Assembly (NCBI GenBank): GCA_020026275.1
Contig: JAHHQQ010000001.1
Location: forward strand, 62,001-126,000
DNA from: Bacteroidales bacterium
GTDB taxonomy: Bacteria > Bacteroidota > Bacteroidia > Bacteroidales > UBA932
Direction: 5' to 3'
DNA: 64,000 bases
Under the pieces are notes generated by a model. The model had not been told where the DNA came from. It saw only the letters and a program-made list of their open reading frames with translations, and did not search any database. A program made the translations under genes and the position numbers. Numbering within the stretch: the first letter of the stretch is position 1; every line of letters begins with the position of its first letter. Below, one piece after another: positions 7,601-15,871 of the stretch.

Positions 7601-8877
7601 AGCAATTCATAATAGGACATATTGAAAACCCCGTCATTTCCATTGAGATAAGACGGAATGAAATATACTTTGACATGTCCGCCTATGGAATTATGCAACT
7701 GAAGTTCTCTCAGACGCCGTGTAATTTGATCATATTCCGGATTCATCAGATTATGGGACACCTGAGTGGTGTAATCTTCCTTGCCGGCATGGGCCAATTT
7801 GGCCACCAGATTCTTGTCAGCACCATTGTGTCCAGATGGAATCATGATAAAAGCATTGACTGTCCGACCTTTATAGCCAGATTCTACAAGACGACCCAAC
7901 GCATCGAGGAAGATGTCAATACCTTTATTGCGATACTCATACCTGCCCCCTATTCCCAACAGAAGACTATCCTCAGCGAGTTCCTCGCCGGACATGGCAG
8001 AAGCCACCTCAAGAAGTTTTTTCCTGGCCAGTTTCCGCTTGTCATCATACTCCTGTTGTGTAACTGGAGTGAAACTGTTCTCAAAGCCATTCGGGGTCAC
8101 GATATCAACTGGACGACACAAAAACTGCTCACATTCCTTTGCCGTAATCTCACTGACTGTCGTGAACACATCTGCATGTCCGGCAGATTCCTTCTCCAAG
8201 GAATGACGGGCAACCACATTGAATCGTCTGGCCATGTCGTCTCCATTGTAGGCCTTCATTCCATCATATAGAGAAAGATTGTTACCGGCCAGACAACGTC
8301 CTACCACTGTCGCATGGGTCGTAAATACCGTTCCGACAGGAAGACCTGAAGATTTGAGATACAACACACCTGCACCAGTCTGCCATTCATGAAATTGGGC
8401 AATCACCTTATCGGAAGCTTCCAAATTATACTTGTAGAAACTTTCAATCACTTTTCCAGCGACATAACCAAAAATCGCGGATTCCTTATAATCCCAGTTT
8501 CCTGAAATGGAATCAACTCCATATCGAAGCCACAGATCCGTCAGAATATCATCTCCCTTGACGATAAATTGCTTGAAATCTACCAATATGGCTATCGGTT
8601 CCCCTTGGACATTCCACTTTCCAATACGAAGTCTCAAGCCCTCTCTGGCAGCCTGCTCCTTCCAGGAACTGTATAGATTCGGATCCTCTATAAAATCCGG
8701 ATTATCCTGAGTCTGTGTCCAGACATCTGGTCCGATAAGAATGTGATGCCTCTTCAACTGTGATTGAAGATACAAGGATTTCGTGGCGATTACGGTGTAA
8801 ATGCCTCCCACCTTGTTGCAGACCTCCCAACTGACCTCAAAAAGATAATCAGGATTGATCAAATTCTTTTTTGTCAT
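4636..8877 (-). CDS. Fused glycogen synthase (GT3) and alpha-glucan phosphorylase (GT35)
   Basis: 1413 residues, two enzymes in one chain. Residues about 1-555 resemble eukaryotic GT3 glycogen synthase (EVCNKVGGIYTV, VIAQFHEWQTGAG, FTTHATVVGRCLAG, DVFTTVSEITA), which in eukaryotes uses UDP-glucose. Residues about 560-1413 are an archaeal/thermophile-type alpha-glucan phosphorylase: a DUF3417-like start (NLWWCWNEKAKALF), YFCMEYGLD, FTTHTPVPAGHDAFEEG, and the pyridoxal-phosphate loop EASGTSGEKAAMNG near residue 1160. One domain lengthens glucan and the other releases glucose-1-phosphate, so control within the chain is likely. It is the sixth of the glycogen-run genes counted from xseA when xseB is left out, and lies 127 bases below the GH57 gene. 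This fusion is known in Bacteroidota. Confidence 0.93.
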   Translation of the reverse strand: MTKKNLINPDYLFEVSWEVCNKVGGIYTVIATKSLYLQSQLKRHHILIGPDVWTQTQDNPDFIEDPNLYSSWKEQAAREGLRLRIGKWNVQGEPIAILVDFKQFIVKGDDILTDLWLRYGVDSISGNWDYKESAIFGYVAGKVIESFYKYNLEASDKVIAQFHEWQTGAGVLYLKSSGLPVGTVFTTHATVVGRCLAGNNLSLYDGMKAYNGDDMARRFNVVARHSLEKESAGHADVFTTVSEITAKECEQFLCRPVDIVTPNGFENSFTPVTQQEYDDKRKLARKKLLEVASAMSGEELAEDSLLLGIGGRYEYRNKGIDIFLDALGRLVESGYKGRTVNAFIMIPSGHNGADKNLVAKLAHAGKEDYTTQVSHNLMNPEYDQITRRLRELQLHNSIGGHVKVYFIPSYLNGNDGVFNMSYYELLIGMDLAVFPSYYEPWGYTPLEALAFRVPTLTTTLAGFGLWVKQHYKQEHPGIVVLDRNDVNYSEVVDGVYARIREMASLDDGERKTYMENARDVASIALWENQIEYYQEAYSIALNKVIAEKGSFPNIILNKEMKFEKITINSPSWKSVMVTRGLPEALAGLDVLSKNLWWCWNEKAKALFKDIDPEIWHASSHNPMEVLDRVSIKKFNALAQDEAFLAKLADVMADFNDYMAAKSERKDPSIAYFCMEYGLDTSLKIYSGGLGILAGDYLKETSDMNVNLCAVGFLYRYGYFNQVLSAQGDQVADYDAQDFMRLPIAPVYDENGEWLTTSIAFPGRNVTARIWKVAVGRTDLYLLDTDYEANIPEDRQITHHLYGGDWENRLKQELLLGIGGIRALRKLGINPQVYHCNEGHAAFIGLERLCEYVQNENLSFSEALEVVRASSLFTTHTPVPAGHDAFEEGLLRKYIGDYPRRLKIDWETLMGLGKLDGGNQNEQFSMSNLAANISQNVNGVSMLHGKVSQDIFSPMYPGYLPEELHVSYVTNGVHYPTWTAKAWKEIHAQVFGPEFQTHHYDKKCFEGIYKVSDDLIWSTRKSLKKLLFKIINERLSNPQLGSHYSPSQIVRIRETLREDVLTIGFARRFATYKRATLLFSDLDKLDAIINNPERPVQFIFAGKAHPADKAGQDLIKRIVDISKQDRFLGKIVFVPGYDISLAKRMVQGVDVWMNNPTRPQEASGTSGEKAAMNGVMHFSVLDGWWVEGYKPGAGWALAQERTYDDQNYQNELDAATIYATIENEIAPLYYDIDSNTGRSAGWIRTVKNTIAQVACNFTTNRMLTDYVNQYYVPQAERYEKLVADDYKEARSIAEWKWKVEKAWPSIEVLSYTQPDSSYNLTTENSLRAEVVLNLGNLLPEDVGVEMLFATQDVKGKLHIQDSTELEVVEFKDGIAKYQAAILPQRTGMYQVATRCYAKNSKLPHRQDFGLVRWL

Positions 8878-8890
8878 TTTTTTCCCTCCA

Positions 8891-8971
8891 TGACCATAAT
8901 GGACTCGAGATCAGGTCCATCGGGTCAAGAAACATTAAAAGTGCCGGGATGCGATTGGGCAGCCCGGACAC
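8891..8971 (-). promoter_or_regulatory. Two hairpins in the leader of the synthase-phosphorylase gene
   Basis: The 127-base gap is the widest in the glycogen run. Hairpin A (8941-8971) pairs GTG-CCGGG with CCCGG-CAC around one bulge. Hairpin B (8891-8927) pairs TGACC with GGTCA and TGGAC with GTCCA, and ends 13 bases before the ATG. Hairpin A is followed (minus strand) by ACTTTTAATGTTTCTT, a weak U tract. It could be an attenuator or an mRNA processing site. Confidence 0.4.
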
Positions 8972-9004
8972 ATCTCGAATACTTGTCCGTATGTAGCGAA
9001 GATT

Positions 9005-10363
9005 CTACTTGGCTGTTTTCTTGGCGGAAGACTTTCTGGCAACAGGCTTTTCTGCGACCTTCTTCCTTTCGACAGCTTTTTCAGTTGTCTTTTTCTTCAC
9101 TACTGGCTTTGAGGTCACTTTCCTTGCAACCTCCTCCTTTTCAGCGGATTCTGCAAAGGTAGTATCTATAATCGAATATTCATCATTTACTCTCAAGATA
9201 AAATCACTCAATACATTCATATAGTTGATGAAGGCCTCGTACGGGGTGTCATATGGATTGAAATACTTGTGGACTTCTCCGTCTGAGAAAAACTTGGTGC
9301 ACATATAATAGAAATGGTCGCTCTCTTGAAGATGGCCAAAATCATTCCACAACATGGAATCATTTATCAATGAAAGTTTCTCATACAAACCATACAGTTT
9401 GTTGAATGCTTCCTGCTGCAGTTCATTGCCGAGCCAGGCAGTGACATCACGCTCCTCATCCGCCCATGAAATAGTTTCAGTAATGTCAATCTCATCAACT
9501 GGCTTATATTTCTTCACTACCTCTGAAGGAGTGTTGAATTCGAAAGCCCCATCAGATTGCACGACATGAACCAGATATTTTATAAATTCAAAAATTCCGC
9601 TCTGTGCGCTCTGGTGTTCTCCGAAAGTTTCATAATCCATGAACAGATTGACCACATCGCCAGCTTCATTGATGGAATTCTTCAACCAGCCAAGATATTT
9701 CTCTCCAGTTAGTGGCCAATTTTCCCAGCCCCTGTCAGAAAAACGGAACGCGATATCGTCACTAAGCGCATAATTGCGAAGAAGGACAGCCAATTTCTTT
9801 CTACCTTCACATGCATATATATAGTTTGGACTCTTCCAACCCATGATATGCCTTGCACCTTCTGTCAAGATACCTTTGAATCCCATTTCGAATACCTGCT
9901 CCCCTATAGAATTATTATAGATCAACTCCGTATTCCTGAAAATGGCTGGTGTCTGTCCAAAACATTTTTCAATGACTGCCTTGTGTTTCATCACCTGATG
10001 GGAAAACTCCACAGGAGAAGCCAAAGAAGCAAGCGAATGGTTGTACGTTTCACACAAAAATTCAACCTGGCCAGTCTGTGCGAGCTGACGGAAACTGTCC
10101 AACACTTCTGGGGCATAACGGTCGAACTGCTCAATTGCAGAACCGGAGATAGAGAAAGCGACCTTGAAGTTCCTGTTCTCCCTCAGAAGACCAAGAATAA
10201 CTTCATTCATGGGAAGATAGCACCTCTGTGCGACTCTTCTCAAGATAGTTCTGTTGGCGAAATCATCATAATAATGCGAATCCTTGCCGATATCGAAAAA
10301 TCTATATTGTCTCAGTCGAGTTGGCTGATGGATCTGGAAATACAAGCATATACTCTTTGCCAT
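9005..10363 (-). CDS. GH57 family glycoside hydrolase (alpha-amylase type) with basic C-terminal tail
   Basis: 452 residues. It begins with the GH57 signature ICLYFQIHQPTRLR, followed by ISGSAIEQF, FLCETYNHSLA (Glu in the family's catalytic-site region), EQVFEMGFKGILTEG and FMDYETFGEHQ (the general-acid Asp region). GH57 enzymes act on alpha-1,4-glucans; this one is cytoplasmic, with no signal peptide, and presumably works on glycogen or maltodextrin. From about residue 405 the chain becomes a low-complexity tail rich in Lys, Ala, Val and Thr (KPVVKKKTTEKAVERKK and further repeats), unusual for a GH57. It follows the GT4 gene by 10 bases. Confidence 0.92.
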   Translation of the reverse strand: MAKSICLYFQIHQPTRLRQYRFFDIGKDSHYYDDFANRTILRRVAQRCYLPMNEVILGLLRENRNFKVAFSISGSAIEQFDRYAPEVLDSFRQLAQTGQVEFLCETYNHSLASLASPVEFSHQVMKHKAVIEKCFGQTPAIFRNTELIYNNSIGEQVFEMGFKGILTEGARHIMGWKSPNYIYACEGRKKLAVLLRNYALSDDIAFRFSDRGWENWPLTGEKYLGWLKNSINEAGDVVNLFMDYETFGEHQSAQSGIFEFIKYLVHVVQSDGAFEFNTPSEVVKKYKPVDEIDITETISWADEERDVTAWLGNELQQEAFNKLYGLYEKLSLINDSMLWNDFGHLQESDHFYYMCTKFFSDGEVHKYFNPYDTPYEAFINYMNVLSDFILRVNDEYSIIDTTFAESAEKEEVARKVTSKPVVKKKTTEKAVERKKVAEKPVARKSSAKKTAK

Positions 10364-10373
10364 ATCTTTAGTT

Positions 10374-11672
10374 TTATTTAATCACTGATTCATATACTTT
10401 CTTCATTTTGGCAGTGGCATTGTTCCACTTGAGGGCATTCACCTCATCATAGCCATGCTTAGATGCGAACTCTGACAGGGCAGGATAGTTAAGCAGCGCA
10501 TAAATCTGGTCTGCCATCGCATCCACGTCCCAGAAATCCACCTTGAATGCATATTTTAGAACCTCTGCGGCTCCAGACTGTTTGGAAATGACGGAAGGTA
10601 CGTTGGTTCTCATTGCCTCAAGAGGAGAAATACCGAAAGGCTCCGAAACAGACGGCATCACATATACATCCGAAAGAGCAAACATCTTCTGTACTTCCAC
10701 CCCTCTGAGGAAGCCTGTGAAATGGAATCTGTCAGAAAGTCCCAATCTGGCCACATAACGGATAGACCTGTTCATCATATCACCGCTTCCTGCCATGACA
10801 AAACGCACGTTCTTGGTACGTTTGAGCACCTTGGCAGCAGCCTCAATGAAATATTCCGGTCCTTTCTGGAAAGTGATTCTGCCGAGGAAGGTGACGACCT
10901 TGTCTTTGACCCCCCTTTCCACCTGCATATTTTCCTTGCCGCTGAAATCCACCGCATTGTGCACAGTAACCACCTTGTCCGGGTTGATACCGTATTTGGT
11001 GATGACGATGTTTCTCGTCAAATCACTTACGGTAATCACTCTGTCGGCAGCTTCCATTCCCCGTTTCTCAATTTCGTAGACACGGGTATCAATATTCTGG
11101 TCACTGCTTCGGTCAAATGAAGTAGCATGGACATGAACCACCAATGGTTTGCCGGTCAGCTGCTTGGCGGCGATGCCGGCGCAGTAGGTCAGCCAGTCAT
11201 GGGCATGAATCACATCGAATTCATCCTTGTGCTCCATCGCAATCGTGCCACCAATCATCGCATAACGGGCAACCTCTTCCATCAGGTCAGAACCATATTT
11301 TCCGGAGAACTTGTATTTCTGGCCATAATTGATACGGAAATCGCGTACCTGACGTTTCTTGTCCTTCTCCACCAGGTCATGGAACTCTTGCGGATCCAGA
11401 TAAGGAACCATATTGGTGCCGATATGCACGAACTGGACCTTGTCCAAAAATGTCTTTACACTGAGATTGGCTGGAAACTCCACAGGAACATCGCTGGCAT
11501 TGATGATCCTGGCAGCGCTCTGATCCTCGTCACCTGAAGCGGAAGGCATCACAAACAGGGTCTCTACCCCGTTGTACGCCAAACCTTTGACGATTCCATA
11601 ACATGCTGTTCCCAGACCTCCTGCAATATGAGGAGGAAACTCCCATCCGAACATCAGAACTTTCATAATCAA
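10374..11672 (-). CDS. GT4 family glycosyltransferase, probable glycogen/starch-synthase-like
   Basis: 432 residues with a GT-B fold. The N-terminal motif MFGWEFPPHIAGGLGTACYG carries the Gly-Gly-Leu nucleotide-sugar loop, and IHAHDWLTYCAGI is the conserved GT4 acceptor-side segment. The C-terminal Rossmann domain has VTFLGRITFQKGPEYFIEA and the EX7E-type motif EPFGISPLEAM. Genes of this kind sit in most Bacteroidota glycogen operons; the reaction is probably alpha-glucan elongation or initiation, which sequence alone does not settle. Its start overlaps the debranching enzyme stop in an ATGA, so the two are translationally coupled. Confidence 0.85.
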   Translation of the reverse strand: MIMKVLMFGWEFPPHIAGGLGTACYGIVKGLAYNGVETLFVMPSASGDEDQSAARIINASDVPVEFPANLSVKTFLDKVQFVHIGTNMVPYLDPQEFHDLVEKDKKRQVRDFRINYGQKYKFSGKYGSDLMEEVARYAMIGGTIAMEHKDEFDVIHAHDWLTYCAGIAAKQLTGKPLVVHVHATSFDRSSDQNIDTRVYEIEKRGMEAADRVITVSDLTRNIVITKYGINPDKVVTVHNAVDFSGKENMQVERGVKDKVVTFLGRITFQKGPEYFIEAAAKVLKRTKNVRFVMAGSGDMMNRSIRYVARLGLSDRFHFTGFLRGVEVQKMFALSDVYVMPSVSEPFGISPLEAMRTNVPSVISKQSGAAEVLKYAFKVDFWDVDAMADQIYALLNYPALSEFASKHGYDEVNALKWNNATAKMKKVYESVIK

Positions 11673-13606
11673 TCCTCCTTATATTTTTTGATCAGATAAT
11701 CTACATTCAACAGAGCGGCGGTGGTCAGAGCGGAAGAAATGGCTCCGTGCGGCTCGTGAGGAGGGTCACCATCATAGAGTTCGGCAAACACGCCGACACC
11801 GTGCTTGTTCAGATCCTGGAAGAATCCTTCAGTCAGCCATTCAGCCTTGCCGGCGAATGCCGCACCGCGCATTCTGAACATCACATCTACATAAGGAGCC
11901 AGAAGGAACGGACGGGTGCTGCCCTGGTGATAGGCGAGGTCACGGTCAATCTGAGTCCCTTCGTATACTCCTTTGTATTTGAGGTTTCTTGGAGACAGGG
12001 TTCTGATACCTCTTTTGGTGACCAGTTCATTGGAAATGACATGCATCACCTGGCTGGCAACCATGTCATCTACCGGAGAATTCTTCACCCATACAGCTGC
12101 CATCATGTTGGGACGGACATCCATATGTTGTCCTTCATTGTCTACATAATCGGCGAGGTATCCACACTGCTCGTTCCAGAACAGAAGCTGATAGTTCTGC
12201 CTGGCCAGATCCCTGATCGGAATCCACTGAGTTGGGAACTGACTGTTCTTGGTGCCGTATTTCTGCTCCATCCCGATGGCGAAGCAGAGAGAATTGTACC
12301 AGTAAGCATTGGCTTCCACCTGGAATCCTGCCCTTTCAGTGACGGGGACACCGTGGACATAGGCATCCATCCAGTTCAGGGCAATGCCGTCCTTCTGGGC
12401 CCAAAGAAGGCCATTCGGCTGGACAGCCACCTCTTCCCTATGTCCTGGAAGATAGCTTTCAATTATTTCCTTGACGATACCTCCATATTTCTTCCATACC
12501 CTCTTCGGATCAGCTCCGAAGTCGATGTACATCTGGAGACGGTCCATGATTCTGAGCGGAGCCTCAATCTGAGTGGTCTTGCTATGCAGACGTACCTGCT
12601 CATCCTCAATCAAATTGTCCAGAATTTCTTCGAACTGTGCCTTGTTCCCGTCTGCATACAGAGTCAGACCAGGCAACGCATGAAGCGTCTCCCTCAACTG
12701 ACCGGTATAGAGCCACGAAAAACCAGAAGTGATCCGTTTTCTTCCGTTTCTGTCACGGATCAGCAGATCTGCACAATGGAGCAGCTGGTCATGACAACTG
12801 GTTATCTTCCCCTCCTTCTTGACAGTATCATTGAACTTACGGGTCAGTCTTTGTGCATTCTCCTCCTCAACGGAAGCTGAAAGAACGACAGAGGTTCCCG
12901 GAGCCAATTCCACTGTGAAAAAGCCGGGAACCCACAAATCTTCCTTACAATCAAATCCTCTCCGGTATTCGTCAGAATAAGTAATGCCATTATACCAATG
13001 CGGATTGTATTTGAAGTCGGCTTTAGCCGAACTCATTTGAAGATTCAGATAAGGAAACCCATCATACATCTGAAAAGCTACGCCATTGGATATTTTTTTG
13101 AAATCCGTCTTGGCCTGGTCATTTTGGGCAGTGAGGGCATTGATATTTCTGAAAGCCAGAAATGGTTTCAACTGCAATGTCACCACAGACGGAGCTTCTC
13201 TCAGTTCATATTTCACCATGACCTGATCTTTGTCCGGAGCCATCAGAAGACTCTTGACAAATACAATTTCTCCGACTTTATAGACAATTTGAGGGACCGG
13301 ATCAGCACTGAAATCCACAATATACTTATGTCCCCTCGGCTCATATACATCGCCATAGCAATGTATGCCAAGATTGAACTGTTTATGCCCCACATAGATA
13401 CTTTCATCTACTGAGGACAATAGCATGTGCTTGTTGCCGCCAAAATTATCGACAGGTACTGCGAGCAGACCATGATAACGACGAGTATTGCATGTCACAA
13501 TGGAAGTATTGAGACATGCTCCCGTTTTGTTAGCACTGATAATTTCTCTTTTCAGGGAATAAGATAGGTTAACAAGCTCGGCTTTATTAAATTTGATAAA
13601 TGCCAT
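11669..13606 (-). CDS. Glycogen debranching enzyme (amylo-alpha-1,6-glucosidase type)
   Basis: 645 residues. The N-terminal GDE domain (about 1-220) begins KREIISANKTGACLNTSIVTCNTRRYHGLLA, of which NTRRYHGLL is the family signature. The C-terminal (alpha/alpha)6 barrel (about 270-640) has SGFSWLYTGQLRETL, GLLWAQKDGIALNWMDA (catalytic Asp region of the GH133 type) and YHQGSTRPFLLAPYVD. It hydrolyses alpha-1,6 branch points in the cytoplasm. It stands 30 bases after glgB and overlaps the GT4 gene by 4. Confidence 0.93.
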   Translation of the reverse strand: MAFIKFNKAELVNLSYSLKREIISANKTGACLNTSIVTCNTRRYHGLLAVPVDNFGGNKHMLLSSVDESIYVGHKQFNLGIHCYGDVYEPRGHKYIVDFSADPVPQIVYKVGEIVFVKSLLMAPDKDQVMVKYELREAPSVVTLQLKPFLAFRNINALTAQNDQAKTDFKKISNGVAFQMYDGFPYLNLQMSSAKADFKYNPHWYNGITYSDEYRRGFDCKEDLWVPGFFTVELAPGTSVVLSASVEEENAQRLTRKFNDTVKKEGKITSCHDQLLHCADLLIRDRNGRKRITSGFSWLYTGQLRETLHALPGLTLYADGNKAQFEEILDNLIEDEQVRLHSKTTQIEAPLRIMDRLQMYIDFGADPKRVWKKYGGIVKEIIESYLPGHREEVAVQPNGLLWAQKDGIALNWMDAYVHGVPVTERAGFQVEANAYWYNSLCFAIGMEQKYGTKNSQFPTQWIPIRDLARQNYQLLFWNEQCGYLADYVDNEGQHMDVRPNMMAAVWVKNSPVDDMVASQVMHVISNELVTKRGIRTLSPRNLKYKGVYEGTQIDRDLAYHQGSTRPFLLAPYVDVMFRMRGAAFAGKAEWLTEGFFQDLNKHGVGVFAELYDGDPPHEPHGAISSALTTAALLNVDYLIKKYKED

Positions 13607-13636
13607 ATACGACTTACTTTATTGTCTGCAATATTA

Positions 13637-15640
13637 TTATAGTTTCTTCAAGACAATGGCAGATCTGCTAGGCAGATAGAGATACAGAGAATGGTCAAAC
13701 TGCGGATTGCCATTTTCTGATTTCTGCTGGAGCGCGACATGTATTTCCCCAGACCTGACTCTTGCAAATCCATCAAAACTCTTCGCATCCGAATCCAAAA
13801 CGACCTGATATTCTCCTTCAGGAGCCGCAAACGCATAATCCGTATAAGAATCCGTAGGGTTAAAATTGAATGCAAAGATACAATCTTTCCTTTCAAAAAT
13901 CAATATATGTTTCTGAATATCAGACGTCAGGAGGACTGGAGGCACCGCCAACAAGGATTCTTTCTTCACCAAACCGACCATTGCCCTGTCAAAATCGTTT
14001 AAATATTTGTACCTCAAATAGTCTGGCTCACTCAGTGACCATTGTCTCCGGGCATATTTGTAGGACCAGCCATTGCCCTCTCTCGGAAAGTCAATCCATT
14101 CCGGATGGCCGAATTCATTACCCATGAAATTAAGGTATCCGTCACCGGCCGTCGCCAGAGTAAGAAGACGTATCATCTTATGCAATGCAATTCCTCTATC
14201 CACAATAAGAGATTTGGAATCAACATTCATGGAAAAGTACATTTCCTTGTCCATCAGACGGAAAATGAGGGTCTTGTCTCCAACCAGTGCCTGATCATGA
14301 CATTCTGCATAACTGATGGTCCGTTCATCCGCTCTCTTATTGGTCAGTTCATACCAGATTTCGCCCATATCCCATTGTTCATCAGACTTCTCCTTGATCC
14401 ATTTGATCCAATGATCGGCAACGCCCATTGCCATACGGAAGCCAAAACCGACACCTCCTGTCTCAAAAGGAGCCGCCAGACCGGCCATTCCACTCATATC
14501 CTCCGCAATAGTGATGGCATCCGGATCGATTTCACGAATCAGCATATTGGCGAGAGCCAGATAAGTGACCGCATTCTCATCCACCCCGGAATTGAAATAA
14601 TTGCCATATCCGACAAAATCCTTTCCCAGACCATGATCCCAATACAACATACTAGTCACACCATCGAATCGAAAACCGTCCAGCATGTAGTTCTCCATCC
14701 AATATTTACAATTGGACAACAGAAAATACTTGGTTTCGTCCTTGCCATAATCAAAACATCTTGACCCCCATGCAGGGTGCCTTCCTTGAGGTCCGCTATA
14801 GAAATAGAGATCGTCCTTTCCATCGAATTTACCCAAGCCCTCCGCCTCATTGTCCACGCTATGGGAATGGACAATGTCCATGATGACCGCGATTCCTGCC
14901 TTGTGGGCCTCATCTACCAGATGCTTGAATTCCTCCGGGGTGCCAAAACGGGAACTCAAGGCAAAGAAATTGGAAACCTGATAACCGAATGATCCATAAT
15001 AAGGGTGTTCCTGCAAAGCCATGATCTGAATCGTGTCATATCCCAAATCAATGATTCTTGGCAGGACATTCTCCCGGAAATCATCAAAACTGGCCACTTT
15101 CTCCTTTTCAGAACTCATTCCGATATGACATTCATAAATCAAAGGATTCCGCTTTACGGCAGGGCGTTTGCATTTCCATTCATACGGATGTTCCGGTTCC
15201 CATACCTGAGCAGAAAACACTTTAGTCTCCGGATCCTGCACAGTCCTGCTCACATAGGCAGGAAGACGTTCACCTCCACCTCCAGACCATTCGACAAACA
15301 ATCTATACAACTGTCCGTGATGAATGAACATGGAATTGACACGAATCTCCCAATTCCCGTTTCCGACAGGTTTGAGCTCATAAGAAGAAGTCCTCTTCCA
15401 ATTGTTGAACTCACCTGTCAGATAGATTCTGTTGGCATGAGGGGCCCATTCTCGGAACACCCATTGATCTCCTTCAAGATGCAAGCCATAATAAAGATGA
15501 TTGTTGACCCCCTCACTTAAGGAACCGTTGACAGCAATCTTGTCGAAGGCTTTCTGGATTTGACGGTGCCTCTCATCTATCTTTTCCTTGTAAGGCATGA
15601 GATAAGGATCCGTTTCATAAATCATTTTCCTTTTTTTCAT
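13637..15640 (-). CDS. glgB: 1,4-alpha-glucan branching enzyme
   Basis: 667 residues. A CBM48-like N-terminal domain (about 55-140: FREWAPHANRIYLTGEFNNW) precedes a GH13 barrel with IMDIVHSHS, the nucleophile in DGFRFDGVTSM (Asp near residue 325), the acid/base in ITIAEDMSG (Glu near 378) and YAECHDQALVGDKT. The closing beta domain is about 560-667. The length and the DGFRFDGVTSMLYWDHG motif resemble eukaryotic-type branching enzymes more than E. coli GlgB, in keeping with the GT3 synthase downstream. Only 2 bases separate it from xseB, so it is expressed with the exonuclease VII genes. Confidence 0.95.
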   Translation of the reverse strand: MKKRKMIYETDPYLMPYKEKIDERHRQIQKAFDKIAVNGSLSEGVNNHLYYGLHLEGDQWVFREWAPHANRIYLTGEFNNWKRTSSYELKPVGNGNWEIRVNSMFIHHGQLYRLFVEWSGGGGERLPAYVSRTVQDPETKVFSAQVWEPEHPYEWKCKRPAVKRNPLIYECHIGMSSEKEKVASFDDFRENVLPRIIDLGYDTIQIMALQEHPYYGSFGYQVSNFFALSSRFGTPEEFKHLVDEAHKAGIAVIMDIVHSHSVDNEAEGLGKFDGKDDLYFYSGPQGRHPAWGSRCFDYGKDETKYFLLSNCKYWMENYMLDGFRFDGVTSMLYWDHGLGKDFVGYGNYFNSGVDENAVTYLALANMLIREIDPDAITIAEDMSGMAGLAAPFETGGVGFGFRMAMGVADHWIKWIKEKSDEQWDMGEIWYELTNKRADERTISYAECHDQALVGDKTLIFRLMDKEMYFSMNVDSKSLIVDRGIALHKMIRLLTLATAGDGYLNFMGNEFGHPEWIDFPREGNGWSYKYARRQWSLSEPDYLRYKYLNDFDRAMVGLVKKESLLAVPPVLLTSDIQKHILIFERKDCIFAFNFNPTDSYTDYAFAAPEGEYQVVLDSDAKSFDGFARVRSGEIHVALQQKSENGNPQFDHSLYLYLPSRSAIVLKKL

Positions 15641-15642
15641 GA

Positions 15643-15837
15643 TTACGCCTCCTCCATCTTATCCACTTTTTCCCTTGCCGTGCGCAAATAAGCACGACAA
15701 CGGCCAATCAATTCTTCTGAACGTCTGATATATCTGTCAATATCATCCAGACAAGTGGAAGGGTCTTCCACCTTAACTACAATCTGCTGCAATTCTTCCA
15801 ATGCCGCCGAATAATCAAATTTTTCTGACTCTTTCAT
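15643..15837 (-). CDS. xseB: Exodeoxyribonuclease VII small subunit
   Basis: 64 residues, the usual size. The helical-hairpin pattern FDYSAALEELQQIVVKVEDPSTCLDDIDRYIRRSEEL, of which YSAALEELQQIV is diagnostic, wraps around the coiled coil of XseA. It lies 34 bases after xseA and 2 bases before glgB. The small size and the match to XseB over the full length make the call firm. Confidence 0.93.
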   Translation of the reverse strand: MKESEKFDYSAALEELQQIVVKVEDPSTCLDDIDRYIRRSEELIGRCRAYLRTAREKVDKMEEA

Positions 15838-15871
15838 ATGACTTTGATATTCATCTTCTTCTGCAAAAATC

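Noticed and set aside
9009..9224. Hydrophobic small open frame on the plus strand, like a membrane peptide
   Set aside because: It is the complement of the Lys-rich GH57 tail; Lys codons read backwards give Phe and Leu.
11747..12880. 377-codon open frame on the plus strand
   Set aside because: Antisense to the debranching enzyme, which has clear family motifs across the same bases.
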